Source: Pyropia haitanensis
Lineage: Eukaryota; Rhodophyta; Bangiophyceae; Bangiales; Bangiaceae
Reading direction: 5' to 3'
Assembly: GCA_008729055.1 (NCBI GenBank)
Contig: SDUX01000001.1
Span: 496,001-560,000, forward strand
Length of the DNA: 64,000 nucleotides
Positions 37,156-46,420 of this stretch are shown here, piece after piece. The position numbers and the translations under genes are program-made. Each line of letters begins with the position of its first letter. The first letter of the stretch is position 1. Under the pieces are notes generated by a model. The model saw only the letters and a program-made list of their open reading frames with translations. It did no database searches and was not told the DNA's origin.

Positions 37156-38967
37156 TCAGTCGGTGAGCCAGCGGCGCGCCCCCCCCCCCTTGTCGGCCAG
37201 CCCCAGCCCCCCCCCCCCCCCGTGGCGGCCGCCGCGTCGGCCGCGGCGGCGTCGACGGCCGGCGGCGGCACGCCGTCCACCCCCCCCCCCCCCCCGCGCG
37301 GAGCGCATCGGCGAGCCAGCCGCCGACGACGCGGACGACCCCCCCCCCCCCCCCGGGTCCTCCCCCCCCCCGCAACGACAAACGCGTGCCCCACGCCCGG
37401 CACCGTCGTGACGGGCACCCCCCACGTGGCGCGGAGCGCCGCGACCGCCGCCGCCCCGCACCACCGGTCGCCCGGGACGGCCAACACGCGCAGGCGCCCC
37501 GCCGCGGCGAGCGCGGCGGTCACCCCGTCGCCGCGGACGGCGCGGATAACGGCGGCCTCGTCCCACACCAGGCCGAGCACGTTGGCCGCGAGGCCGCGGC
37601 CGCCGCCGCCAACGCGGATCGCCTCGGCCGTCGTTGCCGCGTCGGTGTTGTACGTGGCGGTGAGGCGGGCCGCGAGGCGGGCCGGCAGCGCCGCCGCGGC
37701 GGCCGCCGCGGCGGCCGCCACGAGCGGTCGTAGCAGCGGGGAGGCGAGCGGCAGTGCGAGCGGCGGCGCGGCGGCGGCAACCTCGTGGACGGCGGGCATG
37801 AGCAGGTGCGCGTGCGCGCGGGCGAGCACGCCAGGGGGGGCGTGCCGGAGGGCGGTGAGCGCGAGGAAGGCGCCAAACGAGTGGCCCATGAGGATAATCT
37901 GCGGGGGCGGGGGGGCGTCCCCACCGGGGGGGGGGGGGGGGGGGGGGGGACGCCGGCGGGGAACCCGCCCGCCCGCCGCCCCCGCCGGCGCCGCCCGCCG
38001 GCGGCGGCGGCGCCAGCACGTGGGCGCACAGGTAGTCGACGACGCCGAGCGCCTGGTCGGCCACCCCAAACACGCGCCCCGCGTTGAGGCCGCCGCCGCC
38101 GCCGTCGCCGCCGGCGGTCGCGTCGTGGCCGAGCAGGCCGAGGCCGTGCACCTCGACGCCGCCGCCCGCCAGGCCCGGCGTCGCGGCGATATCCGCCGCG
38201 AGGCGGCGGAGGAAGGGGGTGTAAAAGCCAATGACGCCGGGGTTGCCAGGCAGGAACACCACGTGCGCCGCGGGGGGCGGGGGGGGGGGGGGGGGGGGTA
38301 CCCCCGCCGCCGGCCGCCGCCGCCGCCACCCCGTCCGCCGTGGCGGCGGCCGCCGCCGCGGTGGCCGCGTCGGCCGCCGCCGCCGCCGCCGCCGCCGCCG
38401 ACGGCGCAGGGGCGGGGGGAGCGGCGGCGCCGCCGGCGACGGCGGCGGCGCCCCCCCCCGCGGCGGCCGCCGCCGCGGCGGCGCCGCCCGCCGGCGGCAC
38501 CGAGATGCGCACCGCCTGCCGGCGGAGCCCCGTCGCCGCGTCGGTCACAACGCCCGCCCACACGGGCGGCAGCGGCGCGGCGGGCGGCGGGTCGAGGCGG
38601 GGCCCCCCCCCCCCCCAGCCGCCGCCGCCGCCGCCGACGCTGTCGCCGCCGCCGCCACTGGCGGTAGCCCCCCGCCGCCGCCCGTGGCGGCCGCGCCGCC
38701 GCCGGCGGTGGCCCACAGCCGCCGCCGGCGGGCCGCCGCCGCGGCGGCGGTGGCGGCGGCGGTGGCGGCGGCGGTGGCGGCGGCGGCGGCGGCGGCGGTG
38801 GCGGTGGCGGTGGCGGCGGCGGTGGTGGTCGGGGCGGCACCAGCGGCGGCGGTAGCCCGCGCGGCGGCGGGCCGCAGCCGCGGCCGCTTGACCACCCCGC
38901 CGCCGCCAAAGGCCGCCGCCGCCGCCGCCGCCGCCGTCGCCCGCCGCCCCGCCGCGGCGGGCGCCAT
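37156..38967 (-). CDS. LDAH-type lipid droplet-associated serine hydrolase (interrupted model)
   Basis: An alpha/beta-hydrolase with the LDAH (C2orf43) signature: VVFLPGNPGVIGFYTPFLRRL at the oxyanion region, GVEVHGLGLLGHD, the nucleophile elbow ILMGHSFGAFLALTALR, then VLAVPGDRWC (acid region) and PGVGHAFVV supplying the His. The N-terminus from the ATG at 38967 is Ala/Arg-rich. The gene changes frame several times at C/G runs. One break is resolved by a phase-compatible intron at 37899-38019 with a strong acceptor. The one at 38279-38299 has no usable AG nearby. The one near 37339-37353 separates GHAF from a plausible C-terminal helix (VVRVVGGWLADALR). The family acts on lipid droplets. Family call strong; exact exon ends and stop uncertain. 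Confidence 0.7.
37899..38019 (-). other. Predicted intron in the LDAH-like gene
   Basis: 121 bp. The acceptor is a long C tract ending CCCCCGCAG|ATTATC, immediately before the GHSFG elbow; the donor is CCCAC|GTGCTG. Both sides are phase 0, so the frame is restored. The acceptor is convincing; the donor choice is less certain. Confidence 0.55.
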
Positions 38968-39811
38968 GCCCGACAGCGCCGCGGCGCTGTGGCTGCGGCG
39001 GAGGCCGACGGGGAGGACTGCTGGGGGGGGGGGGGGGGGGTGTAGGCCGCCGCGACGGGGGGGGTGCCGCCCGCGGCGGCGGCGGCGGTGGCCGCGGCGG
39101 TGGGGGCGGCGGCGGCGGCGGTGGGGGCGGCGGCGGCGGCGGCGGCCGGCCGGCGCGCGGCGGCGGTGGCGGCGGGGGAGCAGCGGGGGATGGGCAGCAT
39201 GGGTAGCGGCGGGAGGAGAACGATGACAAAAAGGCGGCGGGACACCGCCGCAGTGGGGGGGGGCCAAGGCAGGGGGGGGGGGGGCGGTGAGGGGCAGGTC
39301 GACGGTCGCGGGGGGGGGGGGCGCCGCGGGGACGGGGGGGGGGGTGCGCGCGTGTGTTGGCGGCGGCGGCGGCGGCGATCCGCCGCGGGGGTGGCGGCCG
39401 CGGCGGGCGTCGGGAATCTCGACGTGGCCAGTGGGGGGGAGGAGTCCCCCGGGCGTCCCGTCGCGATCGCCCCACGTGGGCGACGCGACGGCAGACGCCC
39501 CGCCACCGCCGCGCCGCGGCGGCTGTGGTTGCATTGGCGGGCGGCGGCGCGCTCCACCCCCCCACGCCTGCCGCGTCGCGTCTGCGGCGCGTCTGTCTTC
39601 CCGCGGTCCCCGTCCCGCTCCGTGTGTGTGGCGTGGTCGCGGGTGCGGTCGGCCGCCCATCCCCACCGCCCCGCGCCCTCCCCTCACACGCACGGTGGTC
39701 ACCGCCGCCGCCCCCCCCCCCCCGTCCCCCACCCGCCAGTCCCGTGCTCCCGCCGCCGCGGCGGCCGCGGCGGCGCCGCGGCGTCCCGCCATTGGCCACC
39801 GCGGCGGCGCC
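38968..39811. other. Divergent promoter region, LDAH-like / NDUFAF5
   Basis: About 840 bp. Begins with G runs (C-rich on the - strand) belonging to the LDAH leader and ends with a C-rich + strand leader for NDUFAF5 (C run 39709-39723). No gene seen. Confidence 0.5.
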
Positions 39812-39898
39812 ATGGCCGCCGCCGCCGCCCGCGTCGTCGGCCGTGGGCTCTGCGCGCGGGCACCCCCCCCCCCCCCCGCGCCCGCGGGTGGGCGTCGT

Positions 39899-39929
<31 letters not shown>

Positions 39930-39986
39930 GTCGGCGCCCGCCACGGCGGCGACAGCGGCGACGGCGACGGCGGCGACGGCGACGGC

Positions 39987-40017
<31 letters not shown>

Positions 40018-40549
40018 GCGGCGGCGGCGGCGGCGGCCGCGGCGGCGGGGCGCCCCCCCCCCCCACCGCCCGCCCGCGGGCGCCGCGCATCTTTGACGAG
40101 GCGGCCAAGGCGGCGCAAAAGGGCGCCGCCGCCGCCGCCCCGGACGCGGCCGCGTATGACTATGTGCGCGACGAGGTCGCCGCGCGCGTCGTGGAGCGGC
40201 TGCACGACATGGCGCGGCGGTTCCCGCGGGTGCTCGACTATGGGTGTGGGGGGGGGCACGTGCTGCGGGCGCTCGACCGGGAGGGGGGGGGGGGGGTGAC
40301 GGCCCACCCGCGGCGGCGGCGGCGGTGGCGGGGGGGGCGGCGGCGGCGGCCGCTGCCACCGGCGGGCGTGCCGTGCCGGGCGGCATTGAGCACCTGACCA
40401 TGGCCGACGTGCACCCGGCGGTGGTGGACCGCGCGCGCGCGACGGCGGCGGCGGCGGCGGCGGCGGGCCGCCTGCGCCTCACCACGGACTTTGCGGTTAG
40501 CACCCCGTCGGACGACGCGGACGCGGTGCTGTCGCCTCCCTCCGGTGCG

Positions 40550-40594
<45 letters not shown>

Positions 40595-41037
40595 TCCCCC
40601 CCCCCTCCCTACGACGCGGTCCTATCGTCCATGGCGCTGCACTGGACCAACGACCTGCCCGGCGTGCTCGCCCGCCTCGCCTCGCGCCTCCGCCCCGACG
40701 GGCTGCTCGTTGCGGCGCTCCCCGGCGGGCGGACGCTCGAGGAGCTCCGCATCTCCCTCCAGCTGGCCGAGGTGGAAGCCCGCGCCGGCGCCGCCGCGCG
40801 CGTGTCGCCCTTCATCGCCGCCCGCGACGGCGGGGCGCTGCTCGGGCGGGGCGGCTTTGGCCTCACCACCGTCGACGTGGAGCTGCTGACGGTGCCCTAC
40901 CCGGACCTCGCCACGCTCGTGCGGCACCTGTGGGGGGCGGGCGAGGGCGCCGCGCTCGTGGGGGGGGGGGGAGCCGCTGGGCGGGGCGCGGCGTCCGCGC
41001 GCGCGCGGAAGAGATTTACTGGGAGCGCTTTGGCGTG

Positions 41038-41075
<38 letters not shown>

Positions 41076-41235
41076 GGCGGGGGCGCTCGGCCCGGCCGAG
41101 GCGCCCTACCTGCCCGTGACGGTGGAGGTGGTGTACCTGACGGGCTGGAAGTTTGACGCGGCGCAGCCGGTGGCCAAGGGGCGCGGCACCGCCACCGTGT
41201 CCATGCGGGACATCCCCGCGGGGGGGGGGGGGGGG
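39812..41235 (+). CDS. NDUFAF5: NDUFAF5-type mitochondrial complex I assembly factor, SAM-dependent fold (interrupted model)
   Basis: Family motifs occur in order: IFDEAAKAAQKGAAAA, YDYVRDEVAARVVERL, the SAM-binding VLDYGCGGGHVLRAL, YDAVLSSMALHWTNDLPGVL, GGRTLEELRISLQLAE, VSPFIAARDGGALLGRGGF, YPDLATLVRHLWGAGE, AEEIYWERF and VVYLTGWK ending GTATVSMRDI. In animals NDUFAF5 hydroxylates an arginine of NDUFS7 during complex I assembly. The ATG at 39812 opens MAAAAARVVGRGLCARA, a good mitochondrial presequence. Three frame changes lie at homopolymers: C run near 39867-39880, G run near 40283-40296 and G run near 40962-40972. The middle one is removed by a phase-0 GT-AG intron; the outer two have no evident intron. 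The 3' end is approximate. Confidence 0.8.
40296..40390 (+). other. Possible intron in NDUFAF5
   Basis: 95 bp from GGG|GTGACG to ATTGAG|CACCTG. Both boundaries are phase 0, so splicing joins the SAM-binding strand directly to the next strand (HLTMADVHP) as in homologues. A GAG acceptor without pyrimidine tract is atypical; an indel in the G run is the alternative. Confidence 0.4.
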
Positions 41236-41956
41236 CGCCGCCGGGGGGGGGGGGGCGCCGCCGGGGAGGGGGGGGGGTGGGGGGGGGGGGGGCGAGAGGG
41301 GGGGTGGTTGAGAGAGGGGGGGGGGGTGCGGATGCCGCCGGGGGCGGGTGGTCTGGGTGATGTGCCCTGCGTCGCACAGCGGGTGGGTGGGTGCAGGCGG
41401 GGAGAGGGGGGGGGTGGGGGAGGAACGTGCGGCCGGCTGCGGTGCGCGGGCGGCCGTTGGGGGGGGTGCGCATGGTGGGCTGGTTTTACTTGGGGAGGGG
41501 GTCGGGCGGAGGAGGGTGGGCGTGCCACGCCACCGCCGTTGCCGCCGCTACCGCCGCCGCGGCCGCCGCGGCGCCGCGGCGTGGGGCGCCGAGCTCGGGA
41601 TGCGTCGCGCGTGCCTCGAGCGGCGCGCACGCGTCTCTGAGGCGATGGCGGCCTGGCACCGCTGGCTAGCAACGTGCCCCAGGACCCACGGCCGCTGCGC
41701 GCGCGCGACTGTGGGGTGGTGGCCAAGCACACGCAGCCGTGCGCGAGGGAGACCATCTCAATCTCACACGCAACGCGACCCGCTGTACACCCCCTCGCTT
41801 GACCTACTGGTGCGCCAACCACGGCACGACGAGCACGCTCCCCTGCTGCTCCACGGGCGCCTCGAGCTGCGTCCTTTCCCCCCCTCCCGCCCCCTCCCCC
41901 CTCCACCCCCCCCCCCACAACTCTACTCCTGCTGCGTCTATCAACCTGCCGACCGC
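41236..41956. other. Convergent 3' intergenic region
   Basis: G-rich homopolymer DNA followed by a C-rich stretch. Lies between the 3' ends of NDUFAF5 (+) and the large disordered protein (-). No gene recognised. Confidence 0.5.
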
Positions 41957-44900
41957 TCATACGCGGAAAATGCCGCTCTGCCTGCCGCCCTCTGCCCCGT
42001 CCCGCCGCCCATGCCGCCGCCGCCGCCCGTCGGCCGCGTCGGCCGCCCGCGCCTTGCGCTCCCGCCGCTCCGCGCGGCCGCCGCCCCAGCCGCCAGACCG
42101 GTGGCGACGGTCGTCGGCAGCGACGGCCGGGGCGGCCGCGCCGTCTGCCGCGGTCGAGCCCGCCTCGCGGCGCGCCGCGGGCGCCGCCGGCCCGGCGGCG
42201 GGCCCGTCGGGCGCGGCACGGTGCCGCTCCTCTGTCGAGCCGCGCGGCGTCACCTCGCCCGACCGGCGGCGCTCGCGTGCGGCCGCCTCGGCGGCCGCAC
42301 GCTCGCGCTCCTTGCGGTCTCGGCGGCGCTCCTTGGTCGCGCCGCCGGCGGCTGGCTCCCGCGTGGCACCCACGTCGTCGGTGCCGCCGTCGTCGCCGCG
42401 ACCGCGGTGGCGGCGGTGGCGGAAGAAGGTGGAGCCAGACCGAGGCGCCGCCGCGTGCCCGTCAGCACGGCTGCCTCCGCCGGTCTGGGCGTCGTCCACG
42501 CCGCTGGGACGGCGGCGGCTGAAGAGGCGCGCAGACAGCGGGCCGCCCTCCCCGCCGCTGGCCGTACCCGACGTGGCGCCTTCGTCCCCGCTGACGCCGT
42601 CACCACGGTGCGTGCCGCTGGGGCGGCGGCCGGCAAACATCCGACCGAGACGGGCACCCCCCCCTCCCCCACCGTCTTTCTCGTCACCAGCCGTACCCGA
42701 CGTGGCGCCTTCGTCTGCGCTGACGCCGTCACGACGGTGCGTGCCGCTGGGGCGGCGCCCCGAAAACATCCGACCGAGCGGCGCACCCGCCTCTGCCCCG
42801 CCTTCTTTCCCGTCGCTGGCTGCAGCGGACGTGGCGCCCTCGTCACCGCTGACACCGCTGCGGCGGCGGCGGCCAAACAGGCCGTCGAGGCGGCGGCCAC
42901 CGCTGCCCTCCTCCCCGCTCGTCTCCCCAGATCGGCTGGTGTCCGTGGCACCGGCACGGCGCGTCAACCGCGACCGCGAGCGGGGGGCTGTGGCGGGCGG
43001 TGCCTGACCGCCCGGCGGCTCGCGGAACGCTTCCGCCGCGGCGCCGCTGAGTTCGCCGCTGCGGCGCGCCTCCCGTCGCCGGGACCCCGGCTCGTCGGCC
43101 TCGGGCCCCGCCGCCGCCGCTGCCGCCGCGTCCGACTTGCGCGGCCTCCGCTCCTTGTGGTGCCGCCGCCGCCGCGTGGACGGCCGCGCGTCGTCATTCG
43201 TGGCTGCGGCTCGCCGGGCCGCCGCGGCGTCCTCCTCCTCGCGCCGCCGGTCCAGCTCGGCGCCAACCTCCCGAAAGTCGGCCAGCCCCGACACGTCGAC
43301 GCTCACGTCGCGGCCGCGGCCGCGGCCCGACCCGCCCCCGCCGTCGTCCCCGCCAAACCAGCGGAGGCGGCCCGACACGGAGCGCCACAGCTCGGCGCTC
43401 TTGCGGCGGAGGTCGCCACTGACGCGCAGGCCCCCCGAGTTGCGCTCCTTGCGTGCCTCGGCAGACACGGCGCGGCTGCTGCGCGTGCCCGTGTCGGCGG
43501 GGACGGCCACCCGCGGCACGCGCGGGGACTCGATGAAGACGCCGGGAGCAAGCTCGGGGGCATCGACGGGCGCGGCAAAGGACACCTTTTGGGGTGGGTG
43601 GATGCGGCTCGAGGGGGGGTGCGCGCCGGGCCAAACGCCGCCGAGGGGCGCAGGCTGTGTCACGGGCGACGACGATGATGACCCTGCTGCCGTGCCTCCC
43701 TTGGCGGGCGGTGATGCCGCCGCTGCGGCCGCGCCTCTCTGGGGTGAGGGCGTCCCCTGCGCGCGGGCGCCGCCGATCAAGAAAGCAGGCGGGGGGGCCT
43801 TGACAGCCACGGGCCCCGACGGCGGGGACGTCGTAACAGACGGGCGGGTGGGTGGGGCAGAGGAGGCGCGCGGCAGGTCGCTGGCACGGGTGCTGCTCCC
43901 CTCAACAACGCCAATACCACGAAGACCACTGCCGCCACCCGCGCCACTCCGGGATGCGCTCGTGTGGCCGCGTCCGCTGGACGGCGACTTGTCGTCACTT
44001 GTCCTGCCGTCGCCCTTTCCATCGCCTTCCACTGGCCGCCGATGCCCGTGTCGGCGGCGGCTGCTGCTGCCGCCTCCCGCCCCACCCTTTCCGTCGGCAC
44101 CGTCGCGGTAGCGCGATGCGTGGCGGGTGGGCATGGACGGGCTCGCATCCGCGATCGACACGTGCGTGGCCGCCAGTGGCGGCGAATCCTCCATCAGCGG
44201 TGACGGTGGCCGCGGCGGGTGCGGCCGGGGCAGCTCATCAACGTCACGGCTGCCACTACTGGCGTCACGGGGGAGTGGCGCGTGCCGGCGGCGGCTGCGG
44301 TCCGAGGCAGGAACCTTGGCATGCCCGCTATCGCCGCCATTGGCCCCGCCGGTGTCACCGCTCCGCCCTGGCGACATCCCCCGCGGGATGGCACGCTCAC
44401 GCGACGGCGACGCGCCCACGGGCGGGGCTCCACCGCCGGCGGAATTGGCCGGGGCCGCTCGCAAAGCCGCTGCGATGCTGCTGCTTGCAAGCTTGCTGTC
44501 GGCGGGGCGCGGGGCAGGCTCCTGTGTGCGTGCCGCGGAAGCTGCCTTTGCTGCGGAAGCAGCCGCAGCTGCCTGCATGGCTACCCACGAGGACGTGCGG
44601 TCGGCCGCTGGGTCCTCACGGGCAGCCATGGACGGCGCTTGCAGCACAGCATTGGTGAGCGTCAGACTGCCGCCTTGGCCCCCGCCCTCTCGGCCCGCAC
44701 CCGGCATGCCCGGCTGCGGCTGCGGAGCGCCGCCAACGTTGCGGTCGTGCACCCGGGCTGGCCCCTGGCGGTGCTTGTGGTCGTCGCCACCGTCAGGGAG
44801 GGAACGGCGACGCTCGTCGCCGGCGCGGCCATCGGGCAGCCCGACTTCCTCCTCGCGGAACAGCGTGGGTGGCAACGCCTGCGTCAGCGTGGGTGGTAGG

Positions 44901-46420
44901 TCTACCCAGGCCGACGGCCGGCCGCCAGCCCGCCCTCTGTCGTCAGCGGGGACGGGTGCTGGGCGCTGGCCCGCGGGCGCCGCACCCGACGGCTGCGGCG
45001 GCAAGGACGCGAGCAACGACGCCGCCGCGTCGGTCCGCCGCAGCGCGGGTGGGCCCGCGTCCAGCTCCGTCGTCCCCGCCGTGCGGACAACGCCGCCGCC
45101 TCCGCCAGCCACCGTCGCACGGCCGCCCGGCGGGCGCGCGCCCGCCGTTCGGGGCAGGTCTGGGGCGGCGGGCCGCGACAGGGGCAGCAAGCTGACATTC
45201 CCCGCCGCGGCGTCCCCATGCCCCGCGCCACCCGCCACAGCGCCCTGGCCAACCGGCGGGGCACCGTCGACCCGCCCGCCACCGTGGCCCGCTTTGGACG
45301 ACGCTGCCGCCGCTGCCGCCTGCCGCCGCCGCCAGTCGGCCGCCGCCGCCGCCTCGGCCGCGCGCGTCCGAGCCGCGGCGCCCTCCCGCACCCCCCGCAT
45401 GACCGCCGCCGTTGACGCGGACGTGTGGCTCGTGGCCGCCGACGCGGACTCAGAGTCGCGGCGGTCCAGCGACGCCATGCTCATGACCGGCGCCAGCACC
45501 GCCCCGGCCGGCTCGCGGGCGTCGTCCAGGGCTGCCAAGCCGCCGCCGCCGCCGCCACCCGCGCGGTAAAACGGCGCCGCGGCGGTCACTTGGGGAGGGG
45601 CGGCGGGCCGCCCGTCGGGCGCCGCGGGCCTCGCGACGCCGTGTCGGCCCGTGGGCGGTCCGGACGGAAGCGGACGCGAGGTAGCGGGCGGCGGGGGCGG
45701 TGGGGGTGGTGGCGGCGCCGACGGCGGTGGCGCCGCCACTTTGGCAGCCCCTTGCTCCACGGGGCCAACGTACACCACCCGGTGACGGCGGACGAGCTGC
45801 TCCTCGTACCCACCGTCGGCCGCCTTGCGCCGGACGACCACGTCCCCGTTGGTCAGCATCCGCAACGGCCGAACCTTGATGCGCGCTTCCGGGGTGCCCG
45901 CGCGGGCACTGCGGCGGATGATGACCCAGGCGGGCAGCGGGAGGGGCACCTCGCCGCCCCCGCCACTGCGCGCCGCGTCGCCAACCCCGCCGCCGCCCAT
46001 CCCGCCGCCGCCGCCGCCGCCGCCGCCACCGCCGTCGCCGCCGCCGCCGCCGCCGCTGCCGCCGCCGCCGACAGTTACGTCTGGCGGGTTTGGGTGCGCG
46101 GGCGGCGGCAGGCCGCCGCGAGCCGCCATCCCCGCCGGTCGCGAGTGCAGCATCGCCTCGACCGTCTGGGCCGCTGACAGGAAGCGGGCGCCCGCAGCGG
46201 CGCCGTCGCCGCCGTCGTCCCCCCCCCCCCCCCCCCCCCCCCTGGCGGTAGCGGCGGCGGCAGACGCCAAGTGCGCCGCGGCGGGCACGGCGCGCAGGTC
46301 GCCCACGAGCACCCCCTGCGAGCGGGTGAAGGCGGCGCTCGGCGGCGGGCGGCCGCTCGACGGCGCGGGCGACCGCCGCGGGGGCGGCGGGGGGGGCAGC
46401 GTACCCGGGGCGGCCGCCAT
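41957..46420 (-). CDS. Large unknown, mostly disordered protein with C-terminal tandem repeats
   Basis: A single uninterrupted frame of about 1,487 codons from the ATG at 46420, which follows a C run on the coding strand. Survival of so long a frame across several G/C runs without a break supports it as a real gene. Near residue ~170-235 there is one compact, ordered-looking module (WVIIRRSARAGTPEARIKVR, NGDVVVRRK, VRRHRVVYVGP), reminiscent of a small beta-barrel but not assignable. The remainder is rich in Ser, Pro, Arg, Ala and Gly. Toward the C-terminus a 43-residue unit containing GRMF-GRRPSGTHR and SGDEGATSG repeats about four times. The C-terminus is very basic (ERRRDRKERERAAAEAAARE), suggesting nucleic-acid binding or a charged helix. 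No function assigned. Confidence 0.6.
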   Translation of the reverse strand: MAAAPGTLPPPPPPRRSPAPSSGRPPPSAAFTRSQGVLVGDLRAVPAAAHLASAAAATARGGGGGGGDDGGDGAAAGARFLSAAQTVEAMLHSRPAGMAARGGLPPPAHPNPPDVTVGGGGSGGGGGGDGGGGGGGGGGGMGGGGVGDAARSGGGGEVPLPLPAWVIIRRSARAGTPEARIKVRPLRMLTNGDVVVRRKAADGGYEEQLVRRHRVVYVGPVEQGAAKVAAPPPSAPPPPPPPPPPATSRPLPSGPPTGRHGVARPAAPDGRPAAPPQVTAAAPFYRAGGGGGGGLAALDDAREPAGAVLAPVMSMASLDRRDSESASAATSHTSASTAAVMRGVREGAAARTRAAEAAAAADWRRRQAAAAAASSKAGHGGGRVDGAPPVGQGAVAGGAGHGDAAAGNVSLLPLSRPAAPDLPRTAGARPPGGRATVAGGGGGVVRTAGTTELDAGPPALRRTDAAASLLASLPPQPSGAAPAGQRPAPVPADDRGRAGGRPSAWVDLPPTLTQALPPTLFREEEVGLPDGRAGDERRRSLPDGGDDHKHRQGPARVHDRNVGGAPQPQPGMPGAGREGGGQGGSLTLTNAVLQAPSMAAREDPAADRTSSWVAMQAAAAASAAKAASAARTQEPAPRPADSKLASSSIAAALRAAPANSAGGGAPPVGASPSRERAIPRGMSPGRSGDTGGANGGDSGHAKVPASDRSRRRHAPLPRDASSGSRDVDELPRPHPPRPPSPLMEDSPPLAATHVSIADASPSMPTRHASRYRDGADGKGGAGGGSSSRRRHGHRRPVEGDGKGDGRTSDDKSPSSGRGHTSASRSGAGGGSGLRGIGVVEGSSTRASDLPRASSAPPTRPSVTTSPPSGPVAVKAPPPAFLIGGARAQGTPSPQRGAAAAAASPPAKGGTAAGSSSSSPVTQPAPLGGVWPGAHPPSSRIHPPQKVSFAAPVDAPELAPGVFIESPRVPRVAVPADTGTRSSRAVSAEARKERNSGGLRVSGDLRRKSAELWRSVSGRLRWFGGDDGGGGSGRGRGRDVSVDVSGLADFREVGAELDRRREEEDAAAARRAAATNDDARPSTRRRRHHKERRPRKSDAAAAAAAGPEADEPGSRRREARRSGELSGAAAEAFREPPGGQAPPATAPRSRSRLTRRAGATDTSRSGETSGEEGSGGRRLDGLFGRRRRSGVSGDEGATSAAASDGKEGGAEAGAPLGRMFSGRRPSGTHRRDGVSADEGATSGTAGDEKDGGGGGGARLGRMFAGRRPSGTHRGDGVSGDEGATSGTASGGEGGPLSARLFSRRRPSGVDDAQTGGGSRADGHAAAPRSGSTFFRHRRHRGRGDDGGTDDVGATREPAAGGATKERRRDRKERERAAAEAAARERRRSGEVTPRGSTEERHRAAPDGPAAGPAAPAARREAGSTAADGAAAPAVAADDRRHRSGGWGGGRAERRERKARAADAADGRRRRHGRRDGAEGGRQSGIFRV
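42500..42930 (-). repeat. 129-bp in-frame coding repeat
   Basis: A GACGTGGCGCC(T/C)TCGTC block recurs near 42570, 42699 and 42828, 129 bp (43 codons) apart, with a weaker fourth unit on the 5' side of the gene. The period keeps the reading frame of the large disordered protein. Confidence 0.75.
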
